Positions 1 through 13,334 of a DNA stretch of 64,000 nt are shown one piece after another. The stretch lies in contig NW_019091719.1 in assembly GCF_001949145.1 (NCBI RefSeq), positions 62,001-126,000 of the forward strand, read 5' to 3'. Origin of the DNA: Acanthaster planci. Taxonomy: Eukaryota > Echinodermata > Asteroidea > Valvatida > Acanthasteridae. The notes under the pieces were generated by a model, which saw nothing but the letters and a program-made list of their open reading frames with translations, made no database searches and was not told the origin of the DNA. The position numbers were made by a program, and so were the translations under genes. Within the stretch, counting starts at the first letter, position 1. Every line of letters begins with the position of its first letter.

Positions 1-954
1 ACCACTGCCTGTTTGACCGATCCCCTTTACTGTGTTTTGTGTTTTGTCTTTTGACGGTCATTGTTCGTTGGCCTCTTTGTTAATTTGGAGAGTTTAGGAG
101 TGTTTTGAACTTCTGTTGATTTGAGCCCTCCCATGACAGTTTGAGTGGGTTTAGTTTCACTGCCAGATTTTCCTTTTCTACATTTGTGGCTTGATTAAAT
201 ACCCCTTTCCCCACTAGTCAACAGGCCTCCTTTATTCACGAGGTGGGATGAACTCCTGACCTCCAGAGGTCACAGGTGAACTTTTGTCACACATCCCCAG
301 TCACTGCAAAATTAAGAAGTGTGAAACAGTGTCCAATCCGCCAGCGGGAAAAGCCATTTCTGGAAAGACTTTTAGGGGAGAGAGAGAAAAAAAAAACTGG
401 TTTCTTTATCAACTTTGGTTAGTTCTTTCACTTTTCTTCAGACTTCTCAGTCCTCAGTAATTCCTGTCTTAATCTTGCCGACTCCAGGGTTCCTAATCTG
501 CAAGGCTGTCATTGCTGTTGGTGAACTTTTAATGGGAAAGGACTCCACAGGAGTGTGGGGGGCTTGATAAGCAATGCAGCTGTGCCACCAATATATTAAA
601 GTTTGACCAATAGCACGAGGGCAGTGGGAAAAACTGGGGACCTATTTATTTTTGGATTGGTAACAGTATGTAGGGGGCATTTGGAGTGTGGGCCTAGGCG
701 GTAGAGTGGAGGGGGGAGACTGGTAGGTTCGGTTGTGCTTACCTGGCAAGAAAAAAGAAATGGGTCAGGCTAATGAAGTTGTGGCCCAGACCACGGGGTC
801 TGAGTGTGCTTGGAGATTCCTATCATCACGTCCCTGTGATTTTGTGTGGAAAGGACCAGTGCAAAGCATCATTTTTTTTGTGCAGGTTTGAACTCTTCTC
901 CAGTGTGTGAAAACTGTTTGGAATCTTTTTTTGAGTTCAGTTAAAGTTTCTCTA

Positions 955-1360
955 AGTGCACTTTCTTAAGCATTCAAGATTGACCAAGTTTTTCCAGGCA
1001 AGTGAGGGCGCTGTTAATAGTGTGATGTGAATCCAGGAAGACACTTTTCAGTTTTCATGCTTTCGTGTTCAACTGTTGAACCCCAAATAGCTTCTGAGAA
1101 AAGGTTGCCTGCTAGGCTAATACATACATGTACGGGTATACGCACACAATACAGCAAATCTTCAATAGAAAGTACATGTATAATTATAAAGAATCCAGCA
1201 ATTTTGTGTGCTCAAATCAATGCAACATTGAGGTTCAGTGCCTTCGATTCCATCACAGTTTTGCGCACGAAAAATTATGCAAATTCGCATTCGTCCCCGA
1301 AATACAGGTCAAATAGTAGTAGCTGTCCAAATATGAAAATTTCAAGGATGTTTGTAAAAT
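955..1360 (+). repeat. Dispersed GAGGGCGCTGT repeat, copy 1
   Basis: Shared blocks include AAGTGAGGGCGCTGT, CATGCTTTCRTGTTCA, GAGAAAAGGTTGCCTGCT and CATTGAGGTTCAGTGCCT. The second copy is at 22740-23260 and a partial third at 35350-35520. The family is unknown and no coding capacity is seen. Confidence 0.7.
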
Positions 1361-4300
1361 ATTTCTGTTACATGGTCCCTTCAAGTTCAGGTAACTTTTA
1401 CCTCTGATCGTGCCTGGTTTACAACTCTTCTACAATTTGTATGAAAGATGGGTGCCCTGTAAGAGAATCATGTGACTCTGTGTAATTTGCCTTCAGGTTC
1501 ATGTGGGGAACCAATCTTCTTACGACACTCGATAACCATGATGTGCACCGGTAGCTTTACTATTGAGCCAGAAAAAATAACTGGTTGTTAACCTTGCGGG
1601 GTGTTGTGGCTTTGAGGCACCGGTACTGTACCAGTGGTAATGCCCCTCTCGGGTACATGTACACGTGTACTTGTATTTGTATTGCATCATTATATCATGT
1701 CCATGAAGCAGTTTACTTATAATTAAGTTAGCATGCTGTTTGTGTGAAACACATTGAAAAAATATTGGGCATCAAGCAGTACCGTGATTAGTATCTGGAC
1801 TATATTTATATGTACAATGTAGCATTGTGGGTAGGGGCGGGGCACTGGTGGAGGGGAGGCGAACGCATTTATGTAACTTTTTCAGAAGTGGCACAAAACT
1901 ACTTGCGGTCACAAATTGTGCAAATGCTGCACATTGTGTACTACATGTACAGCATAATGTGATTTCCGAATGCACACTACTCACCACATGCTTCAAGTTT
2001 GAGAAGTGATATGGACAGGTACCAGGTACTTGTACATACATGTAATTACAGGTACTGTAGAGTCTAATGAAAGGACATGTTTACATGCATCAGGCAAGAT
2101 GGGTCCAACATTGTTTTATGAACACCTGTGCCTCTGTAGAGTACATGCATGTCTGTGTTGGGCTTATTGGAAGGAGAGGCACAAAAACTGGTGATTGAAA
2201 AGCATGGTGAGGACAGGCACCCTGTGGGGTTCCCATCAATTGTCAAGTGGCCCAAGACATTGCCCCATTGTCAACATTGAAATGGCTGCACAGCCAAGCC
2301 GCTCTGTGATAGATCTATGTCAAGACTGCCGGCTGGCCAATTCAGGTGTTGCTGATGGTAGTGGCATTGAAGGCTGACCTCTAGTTACCTCTGCTGGCTG
2401 GCTGCGTTGAACTCCTGCTGGACTGTTCACAGCCCTGGAGAAAAAGCGTGGACTTTTTAATACTGTGAGCACCTTACATGTGTGGCGAAAACAAGTCAAG
2501 AGTCAAGGCCGACCCTCCTTTCATATCAAGTGGTACATGGCCTGTCAACAGCACAGTTTCTTTCTTTATCCATGAAGAATCCACGCCAGGCAGTTAGTTG
2601 GTAATCATTTCTCTAATGAGTGTTTGGGAGGTACATGTAGGGGAGTACCGTACATGTCATTAGCGCACAATCATTAAACCATGGAGCACAGGAAGACATC
2701 TTCGTGCTTCAGGATGGAGCCAAGCAGAGGACCCCAGCATGGATGCAAGCTGGTTGCTTGGTTGTGATCCATCTGTTGTATAATATCTTCGTTTTTCATT
2801 TTTTTGCGTGACAGCTTGGCAAAAATATTATGACAGACCCAACTGGAGAATACATGACAGCCTGTTCATGTTTTGGCGAGGCTATTTGTACCACATGTGG
2901 GCGTGCAGGATTTAATATGACGTTGCGGGCTTGAGCATGTCCAGAAATCATTGCTTGTATTCTCGCCTGCATGTTCAAATGCTTACAGTCTTTTGCTTCC
3001 AAACATTCATCTGTTGGCTGTGATTTCAAATGGGTCAAAATGTTAGTCTCACTGGGACCAGAGAACTCGGTGCTGTCACAATTTAATGTGTTGCAGTTGA
3101 AAGACGGAGCAGTAGAAATGTACTACCTGTAAATGGAAAACTGTGAAAGTGTAAAAGAATGGCTGCTGCGGGAGGGGGGGTGTTCAAAGTGGAAAGCATT
3201 CAATTGTCCATGGACAAGTGCACCAGAATCTCCATTTTGACAGAGAGAAGCTTGCCCCTCTTTTTTCCGGCTGTGAACTGCAAATATATGTAGATTCAGG
3301 GTATTTAGGCCTACAAGGTGTGTCAAAGTCACTGCAGGGAATAGATTGATTGAGATTGTGCTGTACAGGCAGGCCAGGTGACCGTTGTCTTGCGGTGTAG
3401 CATTATATACATCCCGGATTGTGCAGTGGGGGCCGCGGGCGAGCACGGGCCATTGGAGGGGAGCCGGGGACCATTAACTACCAGGCCCGCTGGGGGTTAT
3501 TACCTGGCCAGGTTGGGTGAGCGCAGAGTCAGACAAGGGGAGCCTCACAGAGGCTCTGCTCCTGACAGATTCTCCCCAAAGCACAGGTGGTGCATGATTT
3601 GGCACCTGGCGACCTGAATTTGGTGTGTGGGTCAGGCCATGCACGTGGACCTGGTGTCGGGGACAGGACAGTCTGACAAATTATGATTCATTGACACCTT
3701 TCATCTTCATACCTGCATTTTAGTTTTTTTTTCATAATCTGATTGAGATATTGAAACAGGTCGTATCTGCTGAGGTAGGCACTTTGAAGGAAGACACCGA
3801 AGACTCAAGTACATGTGGTTTATAATAAGTTCCAACTGAAATGTTCACGTGCATGTACATGTACATTGTCAGTCTCGCTTTTTTCTTTTACTAATGTGTT
3901 TTAGAATGTGACAGTATCAAATACACCATTACATTAGGCCACTTAAAAAATACTTGTTTTTGCAAAAACGAAGAGGGACGTTTTTAGTTGTTGGTTTTTT
4001 AAATACTTTGGTATGCATGCTGATCTGGACTGCCACAACCACGGAACATTGTGTGTATGTACTCAGGTCCCATGCTGTGCGTGCACGAGGTTGTGTGGGC
4101 ATTGTAGAAACTATGGGGGATGGTGAAGGACATTGGAAAAGATAACTTTTAAAGAGAAAAAAAATGCAGCAAGATTTTTTGAGGTGGGCGCTGATGCTAA
4201 ACTAGTTATTTCATTTATGTGGCCTTACAGGGATCGGTGAATTACAGCTTTTGAATTTATCAAGATTCATAAGTATGCAATTTTTTTCTTCTGAGTGGGC

Positions 4301-5616
4301 TGTGACAGCTTGTTTAGAATGCCCTTGATCCTTGGAAAGCTGAACAACACATGATTTGACTGGATGAAAAATAACTTTCCTTGAGGAAAATAACATAAAA
4401 AGCTCAACATAATCTGCCATACGTACATGTACATTGTATACCATAGGCCTACATGTATGCACTCTGTATGTACTTTACAGTTATCGACGTCGCATGAGCT
4501 TCACGTGTAGTGTGTCGGATTGTTTCACATGTAAACATAGAAGTATTGCCGCAGGGGAGTGACCATTGGCAGAATGATTCTGGATTTGGTACTTGGCGTC
4601 TTTTACACAATTTCACCAGGTACATGTAAATCGGTTACTGTTCAGGCAAACAGGCTATATACTTTCGAACAGTGGGACTGTGACTAATGGCACCGTGTAC
4701 ATGTAAAACTGAAAGTATCACCTGAACCTGGTTTCTCAACCCACACCCCCTCCCAACCAAAACCAGAGGTTAATACAGATAGGATTAGATGAATTCCGAG
4801 CTACAGAGCCCTGCCGCGGCCCTTTGTTTGCACGATGCTGATGCATGGGAGGGCTCTGGAATCTTGTTTCAAGATTTCCTCGAACATTTCCCCGCCATTT
4901 GCCCCAGGCAGGTGTGACAATTTAAACCGACGATGAGTGGCGATTTCAGTCAACTTGGATGTAATAACGTCCTCTTGTCTGGGGGCAGTTTGCAGTTTTA
5001 CAACCCCCCATTAGGTGTCCGTACAGAAACCGCCACGGCCGTCGCTGTACGCCTAGAGCCATCCATCTATTGCTTGTCTCTCATTACTCGAAGCATGGAC
5101 TGTAGGTGTCACGATCTATATCCAGGAGCAGTTCTGTTTCAGATGCCGTCTCAACTTTTGTCTGAGCTCGTCATTAAGTTTTTTTTTCCCCCTTTCAAAT
5201 TTCGTAAAGAGTCTGGTCTTTGAAAGCATTTTTTTGGGGGGGTCCACATGGCTTTTGTGAATGTGACAAGTTTGATTGGGTTCAGGAGCAGATCAAGAGG
5301 GTTGATGAACGAGGGAATTGGAGACACTGCTCTCAAAATGCCACGGTTGATACTCAAATTCCCCCTGAAATTTATTTGCTCAGCCACATTTGTGATTTCA
5401 CGCCCCAATAACCCGAGAGCAATGCCAGTCACATCCACAAACTAGGCAGTTTCGGTGAGCTATACATTTACATACCCAGAATGCACACATGGGCTTGTAC
5501 CTAGATGATACAGAGCATTGCATGTTGTCTTGGGAAAAAGACTTCCACCTAACGGTACAGTGTATCTCTTTATGGTTTTAAACGGCGACAGGGAATTTCG
5601 GGTACCGCGTGAACCG

Positions 5617-5777
5617 TAAAGGCTGGTTCATACATGTACATGAACTCGGCACAAGCACGAACTTGTGACGTCAGATCAAATAGTCGCGCTGCAAATTCGC
5701 ATTTCAACTCAAGCGAAACTTGGTTGCAAGGTTTGTGTGGCGTCAGATTTGCATTTGCCTGGTGTATGAATCGGCCT
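5617..5777. mobile_element. MITE-like element with GGCYGRTTCATAC ends, copy 1
   Basis: The left end is GGCTGGTTCATAC and the right end GTATGAATCGGCC, inverted at 11 of 13 positions. The interior carries GCAAATTCGCATTT and GATTTGCATTTGCCTGG. The related copies are at about 22925-23070 and 49048-49255. Confidence 0.6.
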
Positions 5778-7296
5778 CAAGCCGGAATACCCCATTGGCC
5801 TTCCCATGAATTACTCACGTGTCCATGTACGGTACCCCTTACCTTTGAGTGTCTTGAGTTAATCACGTTGAAATTACATCTTGTTGGATTTGGCATGATA
5901 AGAGTTAAATATTGAAGAAGATGACGACAAAGGGAGGCAAAGAGGGTATCAGTTTTTCCTCTTGGTGGGGGGGGGGAGAGGGAAGGCTTAGGGGCGACGA
6001 TTATCGCGGCTCCTTTCCTTTGTAGACCCGCTGATGACATCACTCGTGAAAATGTCAACAGGGCATTACTTGTGCTTTTGTATTTGACCTGGCAAGCACA
6101 GGTACCAGTACTGTGCCCAGTCCCATTCCCTGGAATCATTGATTAACTAGTGACATTTCTCCTCCAGGACTTGTACCCGTCCTGGAGCAGAGACCATCAC
6201 CGAGGACGTGACTGGGTCAGGTAAAAATGCTTCTCCCCCGTGCGTCCATTCGCATATCCTCCTCCACTACATGTCCTTGCGTGGTACCTTCGAGGCAGTT
6301 GCCACCAATTAGCTTACACTGGATGGCCAAATGATGAAATTTCTGTGGTTACTGTTTGTTACACCCGGTATGCGACATACAGGTACATGTATGTCGCATG
6401 AATTGCCTACAGTGCATATGGTGCATCTATGCATGCCGGATACCAGTACATGTGAGTTTACACTCTGTCTGAACTGCTGAAAGGGCCGAAAATTGCTTAA
6501 CAACATGTGTGAAAACCACTCGAGTACACTGGACATGTAGTATTATTCATATAATGAATGTTTGTGAGTGTAGTGACGAGAGTGCTTTCAAGAGATGACA
6601 GAGCAAATGTTCCATTCCACTTGCGGCTTTGCCTTGTGAAACAGAACAATCTTTCCATTGTTCCAAATGGGAAACATCATAAAACATTGGTTTTTACCCA
6701 TACATGTACGATACCCGCATAATTAACGGCAAATGAATAACGCCTGCACAATTGTTGGTGTACATTTGTGTACAGGTCACATTGTCAGTCCAAAGTAAAG
6801 ATGCAAGTCTTATAGTTAGTGCTTCCACAGAGAATCCTCTTTTTATCTTACAATTTACTACCGGCATATTCATTTGATGACCTGTTTTGTATCTTTCAAC
6901 TGGTAAGAAGTGTGACCATTACCTGTGAGTTCAGAAATGTCCTCATCTGATAAAAGACAAAATGTGACTGATGGTTTGCATTTGTTTGTGTGCAAAGCCG
7001 TCAATGTGCCTACCACGTGCACACACATTGTGCAAATGTTCATTCTGTGGAGCCACTGTGCATACTGGACATGCACTGAGTGAAATGGTAGGCCGATAAT
7101 TCATGGGTATAACCCATGGTCACACCGTGGGTTAAACAAAATGATTTATGTCACATGATCTACTATTCACCAATCAGATGACAGGGAGTTGCATACACGT
7201 ACCGGTATTCAGGTGTTGCGCAGATACATTGTACGTGTCGGCCGATATAATTTTACATGTACTTCAATCGACTCTTTGAGTAAGTGGTAAAGACAA

Positions 7297-7363
7297 CCCT
7301 CGTTATAACAAAGTTGCAGGGCCAGAAAAATTACCTTGTCATAACCAGGACTTTGTTATAAAA
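7297..7363. repeat. Short inverted repeat around GTTATAAC
   Basis: CCCTCGTTATAACAAAGT and GGACTTTGTTATAAAATGAG face each other across about 30 bp. GTTATAAC is itself a palindrome. It may be a remnant of a small DNA element. Confidence 0.45.
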
Positions 7364-10300
7364 TGAGTGGAAAAAAAAAGAAACGACAAACAGAATTCTA
7401 GAAACTCAGCTTCTCAGAACTTGGTCTTTGCATGTTTCATGTTCATTTACATGTACGGTACATGTATGTGTAAGCGTATGTTTTTATTGGTTTATTTATT
7501 ACAAAACAGTATTTTCTCATACAATGTAGTAGTAACTGTGTTTTTTACATTGTACATGTATATGTATATCGAAAGCCAACTGTACTTTGTTAAATACTCA
7601 TGAATGGTCACAACACAAAACCAGTCACTGTTCAGTACTCAGTTCATTGCATGGTACACATATTTACATGTACATTGTACATTATGTACAGCTGCTGAGT
7701 ACAGAGTTTGCGCAACTCAGAGCCGGGTACATGATATGAGTAACATTTGAAAAATTAGAATCGAATGCAAAGGAACACAGGGCAGGCAGAATGCAACATA
7801 TGAGTTTCTTTTGAATCATTTGACAAAAACTTGTTTGTCTTTCTTTTTTCTTACCAAATGGACATAGTTTTCGCATCTGATTCGGGACTTCTGTTTTGGG
7901 CTAAAATAGAAAACAGTTTCTCCATTCCATGAAAAACACTTCCTCCCGGCTGTACTTGTAGGCCTACATTGTGTGAAAAGAGCAACCCTCATGTGGTCCC
8001 TCTGTGCACAGTGGGCCTACATATTTAATTGTACGGGTACTTGCAGATTCAAAACAGTTACACTTCAGCTGTTGTTGGCAAAATCAAAAAAAAAAGGAGT
8101 GTGATGATGCACAGTGTTGATTTACGATGTTGACGACCCCCAGAGTTCTGGCACGGTCTTCTTGTGGCAGTCCAAACAGGCAAAAGCCTCCATCTCTCCT
8201 CAAGTCAAGAGCATAAAGACTTTGCGGGCAATGTGACCTCCATTTTGGATCCGATGACACTCCCCTCCAGAATCAGTGAATGACCCCGCTTGGAAATTGG
8301 AGGAGGGATGTTTATATTACCCTAACATAGTTGTGCAGTGACAAATGGTGAAGCTGGGTAGGTGTTTTATACCATCTGTTTGAACAAGTCTGGTTTTTAT
8401 TTCAGTTGCCAAGTGTTGGACTAAACCCCCAAAGTGGCCGTACAATAGCATGGTGGGTGTGCTTCCACCGGGCCTCCAGACTGATTTTCCTGCTTGACTT
8501 GCATTGCTTCATTTGATCAGGACTCCCTGGAATTGCACAGGTTGCCCCTGCCCCCAGGGCGCCTGTCCAACTGGCTGGCCTGAGAGCTGAACCAAATGGG
8601 CCCTTCATTGGCCCCCACAGCCCCCTTACCTGGGTGATTCTGGGCTGATCAGCTGAACCCAATCTGAGTGAAATTCAAGGGGGGGGGGAATGAATACCCA
8701 GCTACATGTAAGCCCCCTGAGGATAGGTGGATGGAGGGTGTGTCATTGTTTCATTTCAGGACTTGTGTTGCCAACTGGGTGATTTCCACCTGCAAGGAAA
8801 GTTTTTTTGTGGGGGGGAGAGGGGCTGGAGCAGGGCTCAACTTGTCTTTATTATTTGCCCATTTGAGCTGTTTGAATTTATGGGATCATGCCCTAGTGCT
8901 TCCATACCACACATCTCCAGATCTGTGATCAATACAGCTTTGATCCTTTACATAAAAAAAGTACGATGTACCAGTATTTTCAGTGAATTTATTGCCGAGT
9001 TGAAACAGAAGACGTTATTGTTGGCGTTAGTTCATTTAACCTCCTTTCTTTGTTCTTTGTAAAAGTACAGGGTACACATACATGCACACTGTGTACTTCT
9101 CATATATTTTATGTGGAAGGGCCCTGTGAACATGCATGCAAAGAAAAATGGAGCTTTGGTGTGTAGTGGACCTTTTTTTCCCAAGGTTTGGGTTAAAACC
9201 TGTTGCAACATAAATCATAACCTGCACAGGTGAAAGAAGTGGAACAGTGGGACAGGCCTACTGGGTACCTGTTGACGAAGTGTTTTCACCAGCTGTTGGT
9301 GACCTGGATTTTGTGTGAGTGTGTGTGTATGGGTGGGTCAGTCCAGGTGATTTGTGGGTATTGACACTACCTGCCATTCATTTATTGGAGAAACTTGATG
9401 AGGGGCAAGGCTGACTCTGGGGAACAGCTGCATAGGATTCCTGAATAATTTCCCCCAAACAACCTGGTGCTCCAGCGCGCATTTGTGTCTTTTATGGTTG
9501 GAGCCTTAACCGCTGTGCCTCAAAACTGTAGACACCAGGCTTGGGCTGGGTTTTACCAGTTTCTCTTCGCAGGCCACCAACACTCCCTGAAGACTCTTTG
9601 GCCAGTTCTGCCATGATGTACATGTGTACATGTATATGCGCTGTACCCTGTAGAGCTTAACTCATTCAATTACAAAGTAAAGATTAAGACAAAACAAACA
9701 GCTGTGCATCTTGCTCTTGGATCTAAGAATTTTGTCTCTGTTTACTCTGATAAAAACAAAGATGTGTACAGTGGTGTTGGTGGGTTACAAACTGGCAGTA
9801 TAGTGAAAGGTAAGACCAACTGTACAACCCCTGTACAGACTTGTACATGTAGCCATTGCTTCAGTATTCAAATGTACGGTAGGCTAATACTAATAATAAT
9901 AGCCTATTGCATTGGGAATTGGAGACATTACAAAATCTCACTTTCAGACTTCCTGTCGCACACATAAGATTCCTTTTCGCGTTTCCCAGCCGATAGAAGA
10001 AATATTTAGGAGCCTTACTTTGCCATTGATCTTTGACTGAAAATGAACATTGTAATCTGCAGTTGTAACAAAAACACAACAAACCATGAAAAATGTGTAA
10101 AAACAGAACATAAACGGACAAGAATAGCTCCAGAATGAGAGTATTGTTACTTGTAGGCTCTGGGCTCTGCTACTGGTAGGCTCTCTAGGCTTCCTCTCTA
10201 GCAGCGCTGTGTGTCCTCGCAAGTGTAGTATATACAGTGTACATGTACATACATGTACATGTACAGCATGAGTTTTTTTTTCTTCTCTATTCTTTCTGAA

Positions 10301-12925
10301 ACAGCTGTCTCCACTGGATTTGGCTCGCTGACAGATGACAAGCTCTGCATGTCCCTAGTCTTCTGACCTGCCTTCACCAGTTACCTCTGGCCCAAGTCAA
10401 GGTTGTCTGTCAGGGGTTGAGCCCCCCCCCCTCTCCAGATTAATGAGTGGTGACCCCTCAGAGTGTAAAATGAACTCTGGGTGACTAATTGTTGACTGGA
10501 AAGAGTGCCAGACAGCTGCTGATAAATATACCATGCCCTTAATACACAAGAACACCTTGGTGCCTGCAAAGGTGCACCAAGGAGGTACAAAAATGTACGT
10601 GTATCTTGCTTGCATAAACATATACATGTGCATTACAATCAACATGTACATGTACATGCTGACACATGTATCGGTCCAGTGTACATATCTCTACCGGTAC
10701 CTGAGTGTTTTTTGCACTTGAATCATTGCTTTTACTGTTTTTATAATTTCAATTTTCATTGTGCTTTTCCGTAAGAATCTTTTCATTTTTTTCACTATTC
10801 GTGAAACAGCACAAATACCGGTACATGTTGGAAATCAAATGAATAGGCCATTACACACACACACAGGTGTATTGTTTTATGAGCCATGATTGAAATGGTA
10901 AAATTGTCAACACCAGCAAACCTACATGTACGTGTGGCGTAGGCCCGCATTGATTCTATGGTCCTGTTCATTTACATTTTTAATGTACATGTAGGGTGGC
11001 TAGGGCCTTGTCAGAATTTCACACCAGTTGATATACATTGGATAGATGAGCCTTGCTATCTTTTCCATCTTGCAGTTTGACACAATTTATTTTGAATTTA
11101 GTCATAATTGATATTTAACTTCTTGAACCCTCTTGACAGAAATGGAGAATTTTCCAAGTACCGGTACGTACATGTACGTACCAGTACATGTACATGTACT
11201 CACTAGTTACTCCTATAAAGCACCAATTGAGTTGGGTTTGCATTTCAGAGAGGTCTATTCCAAATTGCACTCGTCAGAAGTTTAGAGAATAGAGGAAAGT
11301 AAATCTAGATTTGAAGTTGGGAATGGACTTGATTTAGACAGAATTCCTGTTCTGAATTTAGCCTTAGAGAAGTGATCTCCCTCATTTGTATCTATTGCAT
11401 GAGTAAGAGGCAAACCATTTGGGACCATTGATGAAGTATATGCACAATGTACATGTAAAAAGCCGGTTCCTTGTTTACTACCTGCAGCCGTATAGAAAAT
11501 TACGTGATTTAGATATATATTGTACATGTACGTGTACAGTACGTTGTACATGTAAATCTGGGATTTATTTGGCCAGCAATATCATCACGTGACATTGACA
11601 ATGAAGACGAACGGGCACGTTAATGATAAATCAGCCCAGAGTGACCTGTAGTCCAAACATGAAGCAATGTCAAATTTTGGTGTGTACATGTATGTAAGTG
11701 TACGTAAAGGGTATGAGCTTTGACATCATCACGGTGATGAATTGGAGGTGGAAAGTTGAAGTCAGATGTTGATTTGAAGATAAATAGGCCCACATTTGAA
11801 GGTGCACTGTGTATTTCATGCACACGTACATGTATATGTACCGCTGCCTTGCCGGAATAGTGTATAGGCTGCTTCATAGCCAGATAATGTCGGGTTTTCT
11901 TCCCCCAAAAAGCTGCTGGGTTTTTTTTTTCCCACAAATTACGGTTCTTCTGGTACATGTACCCTGAACCATGTAGGGAGGCATAATTCTTTGAGTTCAG
12001 GCATCAGTAATTTTATTCTTTTCCCCCTTAGTTTTTATGATTAAGCTGTTTTCCAACTGCCCTGGTAAAACTTGTGGTGCGTGTCCAGACGTCAACCGGT
12101 TCACACGCAGAAGGTCCATAGCAGCACCCGTGGCGACGTGCATTTTTTTTTTTTTTTGGCCAATTGTTTGATACAAAGGAGTTGCCAGTTGGGATTTTGT
12201 AACCATATCTCTTTTGCAAGTATGGTTTCGCTCCCTGGCAAATCAGTTTACCCAAAGGAGGTCCCCTAATCTTTTGTGTATGGTGTTGGTTCCCCAATAC
12301 AATTCTAACCCACAAGAAAGGCATTTTGTGGATTATTGTGGGTGGGGGGCTCCACTGCTGCGCGTGGGATTGTCTTCTGCGCTTAGACCCAACCAAGCTC
12401 ATTGCATGAATACATCAACCATGGAAATGAAATCTTCCATGGAGCAAAAAGGAAAATTGTGTGGTCAAAGGCAGTGACATGTTTTCACCCCAAAACATGG
12501 GTTATACCCTTGGGTCTCTTTTGGGCCCAATTAATCAGCCCTAGCATGGCCCAGGGGAAATATGGCCCAAACTTAAAATCAAAGGTTAAACATGTTCACC
12601 TTTGAAAAGGTCACCAGCCCAGGCACATGTGCCTGCACACATATAGTACATGTACACACTCCGATACTGTTTGAACAAGCAAGAGGATGACGCACATCAG
12701 GTAATATTTGGATTTTGCCATTGCCTTATCGATTACCGTTCCTTCAATTCTTTTGCGCCGTTATTCAACCGTCACGCACAGTGCCGTTGTCGGCCAGCGG
12801 CCCACACATTGTCAAGGTAAACAACGCTCAAGTTTACCAGCTACACGTAGCTGTAGCTGTGTTCCTTGTTATGACTTTCACTTGAACCCATAATACCATC
12901 ACACACAGGAGTATGTGGTGTTCAA

Positions 12926-13334
12926 TTAACCCTAACCCTCCCAAATCCTCCAAAATCCTTTTCTGCAAAGTGGAGGAATTTTGAGGATTCAGGGTGTATG
13001 GAAAAATTGCATGGCTGATTTCAAAGGATGCCATACGTGAAGGTCTTGGATTAGACCTTATCTTGTCTGTGCCCAGTCAAGCACAGATTCAGCCTGATAT
13101 TTCTTTTGAATCAACCGCAGTGCTCAAGAGTGCCATTTGCACTGCCTCAACATAATGACAGGAATTGCCACAGGATTTTGAAGGATTTGGGCAGTTATTC
13201 ACATGCACTTCCAAATGTACATTTTTAAGAAATTTTGGAGGATTTTGGCTGAATGCAATTTTTCATGTTGAAAATTGGAGGATTTTAGAGGATTTAGGGT
13301 GGTTCCTAATAAAAAGGCCTGGGGTTAGGGTTAA
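12926..13334. mobile_element. piggyBac-like MITE flanked by TTAA
   Basis: The element is bounded by TTAA at 12926-12929 and 13331-13334. Its ends are CCCTAACCCTCC and, as reverse complement of the other side, CCCTAACCCCAG. Beyond the tips the arms stay complementary: AAATCCTCCAAAATCC near the left, GGAGGATTTTAGAGGATTT near the right, and GAAAAATTGCAT on the left against ATGCAATTTTTC on the right. About 401 bp lie between the TTAA sites and no transposase is encoded. TTAA target duplications are typical of the piggyBac superfamily, but some other families also use TTAA. The class is an inference. Confidence 0.65.

Noticed and set aside
9790-9860. Translation KGKTNCTTPVQTC resembling the end of the vertebrate L1/cysteine-rich linker
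   Set aside because: Only a six-residue match (KGKTNC); the flanks do not resemble L1, splice sites do not fit, and the sequence is rich in TGTACA words.
12926-13334. Interstitial telomere repeat (CCCTAA)n
   Set aside because: Only about one and a half repeat units at each tip, inverted relative to each other and flanked by TTAA, so a mobile element is the better reading.
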